Positions 52,310 to 61,100 are shown, numbered from the stretch's first letter. The stretch: 64,000 bases of DNA from Rhodopseudomonas palustris (GCF_034479375.1 NZ_CP140155.1:2232001-2296000), one strand, 5' to 3'. The notes: generated by a model not told the origin, from the sequence alone. Numbers and translations: made by a program.

Positions 52310-52317
52310 GAAGTTCC
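52293..52317 (-). promoter_or_regulatory. EcfG-type promoter candidate for ligD
   Basis: On the minus strand GGAAC (52317-52313), 16 bp, GGTT (52296-52293). One mismatch to the consensus, and overlapping the ku promoter by 17 bp. The ligD ATG is 48 bp beyond. Confidence 0.5.
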
Positions 52318-52378
52318 CGATCGGACGCCGCCGTCCGGTCCTCGCCGCGTATCTATCATATCGCCTTCGGAGAGCATC

Positions 52379-53263
52379 ATGGCCCCGCGCCGCGCCTACT
52401 GGAAGGGCTCGCTGAAACTGTCGCTGGTGACCTGCCCGGTGGCGCTGTATCCAGCCTCGACCAGCGTCGAGAAGACCCGCTTCCACATGATCAACACCGA
52501 AACCGGCAATCGGCTGAAGCAGCAGATGATCGACGAGGACACCGGCGAAGTCGTCGAAAAAGACCAGAAGGGCCGCGGCTACGAAGTCCGCAAAGGCAAG
52601 TATGTGCAGATCGAGAAGGAGGAGCTCGAAGCCGTGCAGATCGAGAGCAGCCACACCATCGAGATCGACAGCTTCGTGCCGGCCGAAGAGATCGACAAGC
52701 GCTATCTCGACCACCCGTACTACATCGCGCCGGAAGGCAAGGCCGGGGTCGAGGCCTTCGCGGTGATCCGCGACGCGATGAAGGACAAGGGCCGCGTCGC
52801 GCTGGCGCGGATCGTGCTGACCAACCGCGAGCACGTGATCGCGATCGAGCCGCTCGGCAAGGGGCTGCTCGGCACCACGCTGCGCTATCCCTACGAGCTG
52901 CGCGACGCCGATGATTATTTCGACGACATCAAGAGCCCGAAGATCTCGAAGGACATGGTCGAACTCGCCGGGCACATCCTCGACACCAAGGCAGCGCATT
53001 TCGACCCGTCGAAATTCAAGGACGATTACGAGACCGCGCTGAAGGCGCTGGTCAAGCGCAAGGCCGCCGGCAAGTCGATCAAGATCCCCGAGCCGGAAGA
53101 GAAATCCGACAACGTCGTCAGTCTGATGGACGCGCTGAAGCAAAGCCTGAAAGGCAACAAAGGCGGCAAGCCGGCGCAGCGCCGCCCCCCCTCCGCGCGC
53201 AGCGGCGGCCGCGCCGCCAAGAAGGCCCACCGTTCGGCGGCACGGGCGCGCAAGGCGAGCTGA
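52379..53263 (+). CDS. ku: Ku protein for non-homologous end joining
   Basis: 294 aa, typical bacterial Ku. It begins MAPRRAYWKGSLKLSLVTCP, then has the ring-forming core (SHTIEIDSFVPAEEID, YYIAPEGKAG). The C-terminal tail (about residues 240-294) is rich in Lys, Arg and Ala (RRPPSARSGGRAAKKAHRSAARARKAS), as in Ku proteins that bind DNA by the tail and recruit LigD. It binds broken DNA ends. I start at the ATG at 52379, which has GGAGAGCATC before it; the frame is open upstream without similarity. Confidence 0.94.
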   Translation: MAPRRAYWKGSLKLSLVTCPVALYPASTSVEKTRFHMINTETGNRLKQQMIDEDTGEVVEKDQKGRGYEVRKGKYVQIEKEELEAVQIESSHTIEIDSFVPAEEIDKRYLDHPYYIAPEGKAGVEAFAVIRDAMKDKGRVALARIVLTNREHVIAIEPLGKGLLGTTLRYPYELRDADDYFDDIKSPKISKDMVELAGHILDTKAAHFDPSKFKDDYETALKALVKRKAAGKSIKIPEPEEKSDNVVSLMDALKQSLKGNKGGKPAQRRPPSARSGGRAAKKAHRSAARARKAS

Positions 53264-53564
53264 GGCTGAAGGCGGCAGAGAAAGCAGACAAGAGAAAGCA
53301 GGCGAGAGCCAACAACTAGCCGGCGTGAGGTATTGGACATCGCTACAGCGCCCGCCGCCTGCTTCACCTCTCATCCGTCATTCCGGGGCGCGCGCAGCGC
53401 GAACCCGGAATCCATATCCCCTAGCATACGTGGAGGGTAGAACCGTTTCGACGCTCTGCCTTGATCAGCGCACTGGGCTTATGGATTCCGGGTTCGCTCG
53501 CTTGCGCGAGCGCCCCGGAATGACGAATGCGAGGACATTTGTGAACGGAGCCCCTTTACAGACC
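53264..53564. other. Intergenic region between ku and the histone-like gene
   Basis: 301 bp with no supported gene. Its middle is taken up by the CATTCCGGGG-type palindrome at 53377-53524. The two flanking genes converge here. Confidence 0.6.
53377..53524. repeat. Intergenic palindrome, CATTCCGGGGCGCGC family (second copy)
   Basis: Outer arms GTCATTCCGGGGCGCGCG and GCGCCCCGGAATGAC; inner arms CCCGGAATCCAT and ATGGATTCCGGG, about 148 bp overall. It has the same arms as the element at 2723-2818 with a longer centre. Confidence 0.75.
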
Positions 53565-53924
53565 TCAGCTCTTCTTCGACGCCTTGCGCTTGCGGCCCGC
53601 TGACGACTTGCGCGACGTCTTTTTCGCCGACGATTTCTTGGCCGTCTTCTTCGCCGTCTTCTTGGTCGTCTTCTTGGCCGTCTTCTTGGCCGTCTTCTTC
53701 GTCGTCGACTTCTTAGCCGTCTTCTTCGCCCCCGCCTTCTTCGCGCTCTTCTTGCTCGGCACCTTCTTGCCTTCGGCGCGCGCTTCCGACAGGCCGATGG
53801 CGATCGCCTGTTTGCGGCTCTTCACCGTCTTGCCGGAGCCGCCGCTCTTGAGCGTGCCGGACTTGCGCTTCTTCATCGCGCGCGCGACCTTGGCCGACGC
53901 CTTCTTCGAATATTTCCGGGCCAT
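53565..53924 (-). CDS. Histone H1-like lysine/alanine-rich protein with DUF6496-type N-terminus
   Basis: 119 aa from the ATG at 53924, which has GGGAGGTAGGC upstream. The N-terminal 55 residues ([20 protein letters not shown], then [20 protein letters not shown]) match the small basic DUF6496 family. The rest is a repeated [11 protein letters not shown] tail, like eukaryotic H1 tails and bacterial HctA/AlgP-type proteins, encoded by near 12-bp DNA repeats. It probably binds DNA. It lies beside the NHEJ genes but on its own transcript, with a weak EcfG-like motif upstream. Confidence 0.75.
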   Translation of the reverse strand: MARKYSKKASAKVARAMKKRKSGTLKSGGSGKTVKSRKQAIAIGLSEARAEGKKVPSKKSAKKAGAKKTAKKSTTKKTAKKTAKKTTKKTAKKTAKKSSAKKTSRKSSAGRKRKASKKS

Positions 53925-53953
53925 GCCTACCTCCCATTGCAACAGGGAAATCA

Positions 53954-53978
53954 ATCGATCCGGACGATAATTAGTTCC
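53954..53978 (-). promoter_or_regulatory. Weak EcfG-type promoter candidate for the histone-like gene
   Basis: On the minus strand GGAAC (53978-53974), 16 bp, CGAT (53957-53954), one mismatch in the -10 element. The start codon is 30 bp further on. Confidence 0.3.
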
Positions 53979-53987
53979 CGGCGGTGT

Positions 53988-54236
53988 TCAGCCCTCGGCG
54001 CGATCCGCCGCATCGGCCTTCTCGATGACGAACACGATCGCCGCTTCGCTGCGCGTCGTGCTGTCGATCCGGTCGCCGGTCTGCTGGATCAGCACCGGGA
54101 TGTCGATCAGCGACATCGGATCGGTGCAATGCACTTCCAGCCGGTCGCCGCACTTCAGCGTCGTCAGCGCCTTGCGCGTCTTCAACACCGGCATCGGGCA
54201 TTTCAGCCCGGTCAGATCGAGTTTGATTGTCGCCAT
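53988..54236 (-). CDS. tusA: TusA-family sulfur carrier
   Basis: 82 aa. The CPMP motif with the persulfide-bearing Cys13 ([14 protein letters not shown]) and the hydrophobic strand pattern [21 protein letters not shown] define the family. TusA-like proteins pass sulfur from desulfurases to tRNA thiolation, molybdopterin synthesis or sulfur oxidation. The divergent neighbour is mobA, 117 bp away, which hints at molybdenum cofactor, but this is only position. Confidence 0.88.
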   Translation of the reverse strand: MATIKLDLTGLKCPMPVLKTRKALTTLKCGDRLEVHCTDPMSLIDIPVLIQQTGDRIDSTTRSEAAIVFVIEKADAADRAEG

Positions 54237-54353
54237 GGCCGCGGACGATGGCGAAGCGCAGCGCCTGCGTCAATCGTTCAGCCGTTCGCCTTATTGCGAA
54301 TGCGCGCCGCCGCCTGTACCACGGTGATGCGCCCTGAATGCTGGAAACGCTCG

Positions 54354-54980
54354 ATGGCCGACCATCCCGCCACACCTGCAATCATTCTCGCCGGCGGCCT
54401 CGCGCAGCGGATGGGCGGCGGCGACAAGGCGCTGCGCACCATCGGCGGCCGGAGTCTGCTGGCGCTCGTGATCGAGCGTCTCGCGCCGCAATGCGATACG
54501 CTGGCGCTCAGCGCCAACGGCGATCCGGCGCGTTTCGCGGACTACGAGCTGCCGATCATCGCCGATCCGGTCGATGGCTTTCGCGGTCCGCTCGCCGGCG
54601 TGCTCGCCGGACTGGACTGGATCGCCGAACACCGGCCGACGGCCCGATGGATGCTGAGCGCGCCGGCCGATTGCCCGTTCCTGCCGCGCGATCTGGTCGC
54701 GCGGCTGCATCAGGCGCGGATCGATCAGCAGGCCGACATCGCGGTCGCGGCGTCGGCCGACCGCTCTCATTCCGTGATCGCTCTGTGGCCCGTCGGTCTG
54801 CGCCTCGACCTGCGCCGTGCGCTGCTCGCGGACGACATCCGCAAGGTCGACCGCTTCACCGCGCGCTACCCGCGCGCGATCGTGGAATGGCAGGCGGATC
54901 CGTTCGATCCGTTCTTCAACGCCAACACGCCGGAAGACCTCGCCGAGGCCGAACGGCTGGCGGCGCGCGCGCCGGACTGA
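54354..54980 (+). CDS. mobA: Molybdenum cofactor guanylyltransferase
   Basis: 208 aa. The nucleotide-binding signature [18 protein letters not shown] is at residues 10-27, followed by [20 protein letters not shown] and [13 protein letters not shown]. It attaches GMP to molybdopterin to make the dinucleotide cofactor. An in-frame ATG at 54327 would add nine residues (MRPECWKRS) without similarity, so I prefer 54354. It ends directly against the convergent alcohol dehydrogenase. Confidence 0.88.
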   Translation: MADHPATPAIILAGGLAQRMGGGDKALRTIGGRSLLALVIERLAPQCDTLALSANGDPARFADYELPIIADPVDGFRGPLAGVLAGLDWIAEHRPTARWMLSAPADCPFLPRDLVARLHQARIDQQADIAVAASADRSHSVIALWPVGLRLDLRRALLADDIRKVDRFTARYPRAIVEWQADPFDPFFNANTPEDLAEAERLAARAPD

Positions 54981-56033
54981 TTACGGCGTCAGCACCGCGC
55001 GCCCGACCAGTTTGCCCTGCTGCAGATCGAGCAGTGCCTGGTTGGCTTTCGGCAGCGGCAGCGGCGTCACCGGAATCGGCGCGATCTTGTTGGCGCGCAC
55101 CAGATCGAGCAGTTCCTGGGTCTCGCGCAGATTTCCGACATACGAACCCTGGATCGTGATCGCCCGCATCGGGATGAACGGTAGCGCCCACGGCGCACCG
55201 CCGCCGAACAGGCCGACGATCACCAGCTTGCCGCCCTTGGTGAGGCAATCGAAGCCGAGCTGCGCGGTCTGCGAATTGCCGACCAGATCGAGCGCACCGC
55301 GCACCGGCGCGCCGGCCTTCGCGGCGATCTGCTCCAGCGCATCGGGCGCCGCGCCGTCGACCGTCGCCATCGCGCCGGCCTGCTCCGCCGCCTCACGCTT
55401 CTTGGCGTCGATATCGACCATGATGGCGCCCTTGCCGCCCATCGCCTTCAGCAGCGACAGCGCCATCAGGCCGAGGCCGCCGGCGCCGAACATCACGATC
55501 GGGCCGTCGAACGCGAATTCGAGTTTCTTCAGCGCGCTGTAGGTGGTGACACCCGAACACGCATACGGCGCCGCGGTCACCGGATCGAGCCCATCGAGGC
55601 TGAGCAGATAGCGCGGATGCGGCACGATCAGTTCGTCGGAATAGCCGCCGTCGCAATACACGCCGAGAAACCTCGGCTTCAGACACATGTTCTCGTCGCC
55701 GGCGCGGCAGACCGCGCATTCCCCGCAGCCGATCCACGGATACACCAGCACGACGTCGCCGATCTTGGCGTCCTTGGCGTCCGGCCCGGCCGCGACGATC
55801 TCGCCGACGGTCTCGTGCCCCATCGTCAGCGGCAGCGCCACGCCGCGATCGGCCAGCGACAGTTTCTTGCGGCCGTGGCCGAGTTCGTAGCCGCCTTCCC
55901 AGATATGCAGATCGCTGTGGCAAATGCCGGCAGCCTTGACGCGGAGCAGCACCTGCGTGCCGGTCAATTCCGGCGTCGGCCGGTTCTCTTCGCTGAGCGG
56001 CTGGCCGAAGCCCGAAACGCGAAAGCTCTTCAT
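54981..56033 (-). CDS. Zinc-dependent alcohol dehydrogenase (MDR family)
   Basis: 350 aa. Catalytic zinc ligands are Cys38 (ICHSD) and His73 (GHETVGE). The structural zinc site is CGECAVC...ENMC with four Cys. The NAD-binding motif is GAGGLGLMAL. It oxidises alcohols or reduces aldehydes with NAD(P); the substrate is not known. I use the ATG at 56033 because GGAG precedes it and the first 15 residues of the longer frame are not conserved. Its stop abuts the mobA stop. Confidence 0.86.
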   Translation of the reverse strand: MKSFRVSGFGQPLSEENRPTPELTGTQVLLRVKAAGICHSDLHIWEGGYELGHGRKKLSLADRGVALPLTMGHETVGEIVAAGPDAKDAKIGDVVLVYPWIGCGECAVCRAGDENMCLKPRFLGVYCDGGYSDELIVPHPRYLLSLDGLDPVTAAPYACSGVTTYSALKKLEFAFDGPIVMFGAGGLGLMALSLLKAMGGKGAIMVDIDAKKREAAEQAGAMATVDGAAPDALEQIAAKAGAPVRGALDLVGNSQTAQLGFDCLTKGGKLVIVGLFGGGAPWALPFIPMRAITIQGSYVGNLRETQELLDLVRANKIAPIPVTPLPLPKANQALLDLQQGKLVGRAVLTP

Positions 56034-56114
56034 GGCGTGGTCTCCCCGATTATTCTTGTTGTCCGACAGATATGCCATGGCGCAGCACTGCCGTCGACTG
56101 GCGTCAGGGCACGC

Positions 56115-57077
56115 TTATCCTGCACTGCGGAATTCCTGCGCCGTCTGCGCGATCAGCTCGGCGACCGGCACGATGCCGCCGACGCCCGAGGTCGAATGCC
56201 CCGCGCTCCAGATATCGCGCCAGCGCTGCGGCCGGTTCTCGCGCGCGCCGACGTCGATGTCCTTGCCGATATCGATCGCGCCGCGCTCGGGCAGCGCGTC
56301 CGGATCGAGCCCGGCGGCGACGATCGACGGCCGCAGCATGCTGGTCTGCAGGCCGGTGAAGGCTTTGGTCAGCAGGATGTCGTCGGCCGAGGAATCCACC
56401 AGCATCGCCTTGTAGCGCGGATCGGCCGCGCTCTCCTGCGTCGCGATGAATTTGGTGCCCATGTAGCCGAGGTCGCAGCCGAGCGTCATCGCCGCGCGCA
56501 GCGCGACGCCGTCGCTGATTCCGCCGGCCAGCACGATGACGCCGTCGAAGAACTGACGCACGGCACGGACGAAAGCGAACGGATTGAGCCACCCGGTCTG
56601 CCCGCCCGCGCCTGCGGTGAGCAGCACCAGCCCGTCCGCGCCCGCCGCCGCCGCGCGTTCGGCATGGCGGATGCTGGCGACGTCGGCCAGCACCATCGCG
56701 CCGACATCATGCAACGGCCCGATCACGGGCTGCGGCGAGCCAACGCTGGCGATCACGATTTCGGGCTTGTGCATCAGCAGCACCGCGAGGTCGTCGGCGA
56801 GCCGCGCATTGGAGCGGTGCACGATCAGGTTCGGACACCATGGCGCCGCGCGACGGCCTGTTGCGTCTTCATGCGCCGCGAGCCGCTGGGCGATCGTCCC
56901 GATCCAGCCCTCGAGTTGTTCCGTACTACGGCAATTCACCGTCGGAAACGATCCGATCACGCCGTTGCTGCATGCGGAGGCGACCAGATCGACGCCGGAT
57001 ACCAGAAACATCGGCGCCGCGATCAGCGGCAGTTCGAGCCGGCCTCGAAAACGGACGAGACGATCGGATAATTCCAC
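56115..57077 (-). CDS. Nitronate monooxygenase-like FMN enzyme
   Basis: 320 aa with a GTG start and a strong AGGAGG before it. TIM-barrel signatures: LPLIAAPMFLVSG (N-terminal strand), ADGLVLLTAGAGGQTG, VLAGGISDGVALRAA and MGTKFIATQESAADPRY, the FMN-phosphate region. Family members oxidise alkyl nitronates or act on related toxic nitro compounds; many have unknown substrates. It is divergent from the acyl-CoA synthetase gene, 107 bp away, which may hint at a shared pathway. Confidence 0.82.
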   Translation of the reverse strand: MELSDRLVRFRGRLELPLIAAPMFLVSGVDLVASACSNGVIGSFPTVNCRSTEQLEGWIGTIAQRLAAHEDATGRRAAPWCPNLIVHRSNARLADDLAVLLMHKPEIVIASVGSPQPVIGPLHDVGAMVLADVASIRHAERAAAAGADGLVLLTAGAGGQTGWLNPFAFVRAVRQFFDGVIVLAGGISDGVALRAAMTLGCDLGYMGTKFIATQESAADPRYKAMLVDSSADDILLTKAFTGLQTSMLRPSIVAAGLDPDALPERGAIDIGKDIDVGARENRPQRWRDIWSAGHSTSGVGGIVPVAELIAQTAQEFRSAG

Positions 57078-57184
57078 GGCAATTCCTCCTGCTCTGTTTG
57101 CATCTTCCGCGCAGCGGCGTGCTAGGTTCGTCGCCTAACATTGGCACGCGCAATGGCCGATGACAAAGATCCGGGAGAACGCCC

Positions 57185-58747
57185 ATGACCGACGCCCTCT
57201 ACGCCTTCCCCACCGCCGGCACGCAGACGCTGCGTGCGCTGTCGCGCTATCCGTCGCGCATCGCGTTCGCGTGGCCGAGCGGCAGCATGAGCTATCGCGG
57301 CGCCGTCGACACGATCGGCAGCATCCAGAAAGTGTTCATGGCGCTCGGCGCGCAGCCCGGCACGCGCGTCGCGCTGCTCACCGCCAATCGCGCCGAGAGC
57401 TGGTGCGCGGGCGTCGCCGCGCAATTGTCCCGCTTCGCGGTCACCTGGCTGCATCCGCTCGGATCGCTGCAGGACCAGCTCGACCAGATCGAGGATTCCG
57501 AGGCGGCGATCCTGGTGATCGACGCCGCCGCCTTCCTGCAGCGCGGCGGCGAGCTCGCGGCGCGAGCGACCGGCCTGCGCCATGTGTTCACGCTGGGCCG
57601 CGCCGATTACGGCCTCGATTTGCTGGTCGCGATGGACAAGGCCGGCGCCGCCACGCCGCGCGATTTCGCGCGGATCGACGACGTCGCGGTGCTGAACTAC
57701 ACCGGCGGCACCACCGGCAAATCGAAGGGCGCTCTGCGCCGGCATCGCGAGAACGCCGGCTTCGCCGCGGCGATCCTCGCAGACTTCGAAATCCCCGCCG
57801 ACCCGCGCTATCTCACGGTGGCACCAATCAGCCACGTCGCGGGCACCAAGGTGCTGCCTGCGCTGATGCGCGGCGGCACCGTGCACATGCTGAAAGGGTT
57901 CGATCCGGAAGCGGTGCTCGCCACGATCGCGCGCGAGAAGATCAACTTCACGCTGTTCGTGCCGACGATGATCTACGTGCTGCTCGACCATCCGAAGCTG
58001 GCGACCACCGATCTGAGTTCGCTCGACCTCGTGCTGTACGGCGCCTCGCCGATGTCGCCGACGCGGCTGGTCGAAGGCATCGAACGGATCGGCCCGGTGT
58101 TCTCGCAGCTCTACGGCCAGACCGAGTGCTATCCGATCTCGGTGCTGCGCAAGGCCGATCACGATCCGAAGGACCCGGAGCTGTTCCTGTCCTGCGGCTT
58201 TCCGATCGCCGCCTGCGACGCGCGGATCCTCGACGAGAACGATCAGGAGGTCGCGACCGGCGAGTCCGGCGAAATCTGCGTGCGCGCCCCGCATGTGATG
58301 GCGGAATACTGGAAGCGCCCGGAGCAGACCGCCGAGACGCTGAAGAACGGCTGGCTGCACACCGGCGACATCGCCCGGCGCGACGATCGCGGCTACATGT
58401 ACATCCTCGACCGCAAGAAGGACATGATCGTATCCGGGGGCTTCAACATCTTCCCGCGCGAGGTCGAGGACGTGCTGTCGACGCATCGCGACGTCGCGAT
58501 GGTCGCCGTCGTCGGCGTGCCCGACGACAAATGGGGCGAAGCCGTCACCGCGATCGTCGTCGCCCGCGCAGGTAGCAAGCCGGACGAGCAGGAATTGATC
58601 GAACTGGTGAAGAGCCGCAAGGGCTCCGCGCACGCGCCGAAGCAGATCAAATTCGTCACCGAACTGCCGATGACCGGCGTCGGCAAGATCGACAAGAAAG
58701 TGCTGCGCGCCGACTTCTGGAAAGGCCGCGACCGGATGGTGGGCTGA
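57185..58747 (+). CDS. AMP-dependent acyl-CoA synthetase
   Basis: 520 aa. P-loop LNYTGGTTGKSKGALRR, LYGQTECYPISVL (adenylate site), GWLHTGDIARRDDRGY and the A8-type hinge DRKKDMIVSGGFNIFPREVED, and the catalytic Lys near the end in GVGKIDKK. It activates a fatty or aromatic acid to its CoA thioester through an acyl-AMP. The acid is not evident. RBS GGGAGAACGCCC precedes the ATG. A 200-bp spacer with palindromes follows before ureF. Confidence 0.88.
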   Translation: MTDALYAFPTAGTQTLRALSRYPSRIAFAWPSGSMSYRGAVDTIGSIQKVFMALGAQPGTRVALLTANRAESWCAGVAAQLSRFAVTWLHPLGSLQDQLDQIEDSEAAILVIDAAAFLQRGGELAARATGLRHVFTLGRADYGLDLLVAMDKAGAATPRDFARIDDVAVLNYTGGTTGKSKGALRRHRENAGFAAAILADFEIPADPRYLTVAPISHVAGTKVLPALMRGGTVHMLKGFDPEAVLATIAREKINFTLFVPTMIYVLLDHPKLATTDLSSLDLVLYGASPMSPTRLVEGIERIGPVFSQLYGQTECYPISVLRKADHDPKDPELFLSCGFPIAACDARILDENDQEVATGESGEICVRAPHVMAEYWKRPEQTAETLKNGWLHTGDIARRDDRGYMYILDRKKDMIVSGGFNIFPREVEDVLSTHRDVAMVAVVGVPDDKWGEAVTAIVVARAGSKPDEQELIELVKSRKGSAHAPKQIKFVTELPMTGVGKIDKKVLRADFWKGRDRMVG

Positions 58748-58758
58748 GCCGCTCTCCG

Positions 58759-58925
58759 CCATGGTTCGAGACGCATCGCTTCGCGATGCTCCTCACCATG
58801 AGGCGCTGTGCTCGTATCGCACTTCCGTCACGCTCATCTTGCCACCGGGCCTCTCCGCCTTCTCGGCCCTCATCCTGAGGAGCCCTGCTTCGCCTGGAGG
58901 CGAAGCAGGGCGTCTCGAAGGATGG
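58759..58925. repeat. Nested intergenic palindromes, CTCGAGACGC / GCGTCTCGAAGG family
   Basis: Two palindromes, CCATGGTTCGAGACGC with CTCACCATGAGG (58759-58803) and CCTCATCCTGAGGAGC with GCGTCTCGAAGGATGG (58868-58925), stand in inverted orientation to each other. The outer 16-bp ends pair with two mismatches. The second also contains GCTTCGCC-N3-GGCGAAGC. It separates the acyl-CoA synthetase from the convergent ureF. Confidence 0.7.
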
Positions 58926-58947
58926 CCGCGGGTCCACGTCGCCGCAA

Positions 58948-59679
58948 CTACGACCTGAACAGCCGCGTGTACTGCGTCTCGTGGCGCAGGCCGGCGAGGT
59001 CGGCGCGGAAGGTGGCGCTGCCGAGGTCGTCCAGCGAGGCATTGAGCGCGCGGTCGCCGGTGGCGATCACGGCGGGCTCCAGCGCCGCCAGCAGGCGCTG
59101 GCTGTCGGTCTGGCCGAGCGGGACCAGACGTGCACCCGCGGAGATCCAGTTCGAGACCACGGCATGGAGAAACGCGTGCAGCGTCGCGGCGAGCGGCACG
59201 CCGTGCACGGCGCTGACGAGGCCGACCGCGACCGGATAAGCGAGCGCGCCGTTGCACGCAGTCACCGCGCGGGCAAGCCCGTCGCTCGCCCAGGCGTTGC
59301 GGACGATCTCGATGAAGGCGCGGCCCTGCGCCGTGGTTTCGAGATGGCGCTCGGCCGAGGTCACGAACGCAGCCGCGAGTTCGGCGACGTCGCGCAGCGC
59401 AGCGTCGTCGCCGTGCGCGACCGCGCGATAAGCGTGCGCGAGAAACACGCCGTCGCAAAAGCCGGAGCCGTGTTCGAGCATCGCCCCAAGCCAGTCGCGC
59501 AACGACGCCGCGTCGGTGACATCGCCGGCCTCGACCGCCCATTCGATGCCGCTGGAATAGGAGAACGCGCCGACCGGAAACGCCGGCGACAGCCAGGTCA
59601 TCAGCCGGTACAGCGACGCGCCCTGCTCCGCCGACAGCGGCTCGGCGGCGGCCGCCTCCGGCGTATTACTTGTGGTCAT
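58948..59679 (-). CDS. ureF: Urease accessory protein UreF
   Basis: 243 aa. All-helical protein with the UreF pattern [25 protein letters not shown] near the N-terminus. Next comes [19 protein letters not shown], and [20 protein letters not shown] lies near the C-terminus. It works with UreD and UreG to load nickel and carbamate into urease. The ATG at 59679 lies 14 bp inside the end of ureE, so the two are coupled. No ureG or ureABC is found next to it. Palindromic repeats follow the gene. Confidence 0.9.
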   Translation of the reverse strand: MTTSNTPEAAAAEPLSAEQGASLYRLMTWLSPAFPVGAFSYSSGIEWAVEAGDVTDAASLRDWLGAMLEHGSGFCDGVFLAHAYRAVAHGDDAALRDVAELAAAFVTSAERHLETTAQGRAFIEIVRNAWASDGLARAVTACNGALAYPVAVGLVSAVHGVPLAATLHAFLHAVVSNWISAGARLVPLGQTDSQRLLAALEPAVIATGDRALNASLDDLGSATFRADLAGLRHETQYTRLFRS

Positions 59680-60295
59680 GCTTGTGGGAATGGCCGTGCC
59701 CGTGATCGTGGCCGCAATGCTCGTCGTGGACGTGATGCTCGTGGCCGTGATCATGCTTGCCGTGATCATGCTTGCCGTGATCATGATGGGCATGGTCGTG
59801 ATGATCGTGATCATGATGCCCATGCTCATGACCGCCGTGATCATGATGACCCGCGCTTTCGTGCGCCGGCGCATAGGCGCCGCCTTCGGGATCGAACGGC
59901 GCCTCGATCTCGACCGCCTTGCCGCCGAGCCCTGTGACCATATCGGCGATGACGTGATCGCGGCGGATGCGCAGCGCCTTGGCCATGATCTGGGTCGGCA
60001 GATGGCGGTTGCCGAGGTGCCAGGCGAGCCGCACCAGATGCTGCGGATCACGGCCGCGGATTTCCAGCAGCGGCTCCGGCGCCGCGACGACTTCGACCAG
60101 CCGTCCGTCGTCGAGCACCAGCGCGTCGCCGCCGCGCAACGCGGTGGCGTGCTCGAGATCGAGCAAGAATTCAAGCCCACGGGTGCCGGTCATCGCCATG
60201 CGGCGGCGATGCCGGTCGTCGAAATCGAGCACGACGGTGTCGGCCGCAGGCTCCTTCCAGTGATATTGCCCGTGGACTTTGCCGGCTCGGATCAT
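59666..60295 (-). CDS. ureE: Urease nickel metallochaperone UreE with long His-rich tail
   Basis: 209 aa. N-terminal and middle domains ([41 protein letters not shown] with the conserved His, and [10 protein letters not shown]) match UreE. The last ~65 residues contain about 30 His mixed with Asp and Gly ([14 protein letters not shown]), a large nickel store. The DNA for this tail has visible tandem repetition around GTGATCATGC. It delivers Ni to urease. It overlaps ureF by 14 bp. The rest of the urease operon is absent here. Confidence 0.9.
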   Translation of the reverse strand: MIRAGKVHGQYHWKEPAADTVVLDFDDRHRRRMAMTGTRGLEFLLDLEHATALRGGDALVLDDGRLVEVVAAPEPLLEIRGRDPQHLVRLAWHLGNRHLPTQIMAKALRIRRDHVIADMVTGLGGKAVEIEAPFDPEGGAYAPAHESAGHHDHGGHEHGHHDHDHHDHAHHDHGKHDHGKHDHGHEHHVHDEHCGHDHGHGHSHKHDHK

Positions 60296-60331
60296 GCTCG
60301 CTCTCGTTCGGTTCCGGGCGCGCGATGCGCG

Positions 60332-60631
60332 CTACAGTTTCTCGACCTTGCCGTCGCTGATGATCTCGATCACCGTCGGCGCGGCCTTCAGCGGGGTGGA
60401 TAGTTCACGCCACGCCTTCATGTGCGGGGCGCGGGCGTGGGCGTTGAGATCGTCGCGGCTCTCCCAGCGCTCGACCACGACGAAAATGTTGGGGTCATTG
60501 ATGCTGGTGTGGCTGTCATAGGCGATGCAGCCCTTCTCCTTGCGGGTCTCGGCGATGCAGGCCTTGGCGCCCTCGATGAAGGCCTCGCGGGACTCCGGTT
60601 TCACCTGCGTGGTGGCGACGACATAGATCAT
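60332..60631 (-). CDS. Putative quinol monooxygenase (ABM domain), copy 1
   Basis: 99 aa. MIYVVATTQVKPESREAFI and the pattern NDPNIFVVVERWESRDDLNAH mark the antibiotic-biosynthesis monooxygenase fold, a cofactor-free dimeric barrel like YgiN. It probably oxidises a quinol or similar phenol with O2. It is a clear relative of the next gene upstream (60656-60955), 24 bp away. Confidence 0.82.
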   Translation of the reverse strand: MIYVVATTQVKPESREAFIEGAKACIAETRKEKGCIAYDSHTSINDPNIFVVVERWESRDDLNAHARAPHMKAWRELSTPLKAAPTVIEIISDGKVEKL

Positions 60632-60655
60632 GGCGTTTCCCTTTTCTTGTTGTTG

Positions 60656-60955
60656 TTACTTCACGTCGACCTTTTCGGGCGTGATGATCTCGATCTTCGG
60701 CGGCGCCGACAGGCACTTCGCGGCGATCCGGCCGAACGCCTTGAAGTGCTCGGCCTTGCCGTGCGGGCCGAGCGCCTCGGCGTTCTCCCACTGTTCGACG
60801 AACACCATCTTGGTCGGATCGCTGACGCTCTCGTGCATGTCGTAGGCGATGTTGCCCGGCTCCTTGCGGGTCTCGGCGATGCAGTCCTTCGCTCCGGCAA
60901 TCAGTTCGGCACGCATTTCAGGCTTCACGGTCAAAGTGGCGACGACATAGATCAC
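60656..60955 (-). CDS. Putative quinol monooxygenase (ABM domain), copy 2
   Basis: 99 aa with a GTG start at 60955, preceded by GGGAGGAATATTC. Its sequence (VIYVVATLTVKPEMRAELIAGAKDCIAETRKEPGN) closely matches copy 1 in the first half and diverges in the second, so it is a tandem duplication. VFVEQWENAEALGPHGKAEH corresponds to VVERWESRDDLNAHARAPH. Function as for copy 1. The long open frame upstream of the GTG (to 61339) has no family and I exclude it. Confidence 0.8.
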   Translation of the reverse strand: MIYVVATLTVKPEMRAELIAGAKDCIAETRKEPGNIAYDMHESVSDPTKMVFVEQWENAEALGPHGKAEHFKAFGRIAAKCLSAPPKIEIITPEKVDVK

Positions 60956-61100
60956 GAATATTCCTCCCGATGGGTTTTTGTGGCGCAAGCGCCGCGCGGA
61001 CATTAGGCGCTGGGAAGGCTGGTGCAAAGCCCATTCCCCGCCCGGCAAACGGCTTTGCGGCAGCGGCCTCGACCCGAAAGGCGCGACCGCCGGCGTCGTC

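Noticed and set aside
59680-59860. Short tandem repeats GTGATCATGCTTGCC as a separate repeat element
   Set aside because: They encode the His/Asp/Gly tail of UreE; the repetition is explained by the protein.
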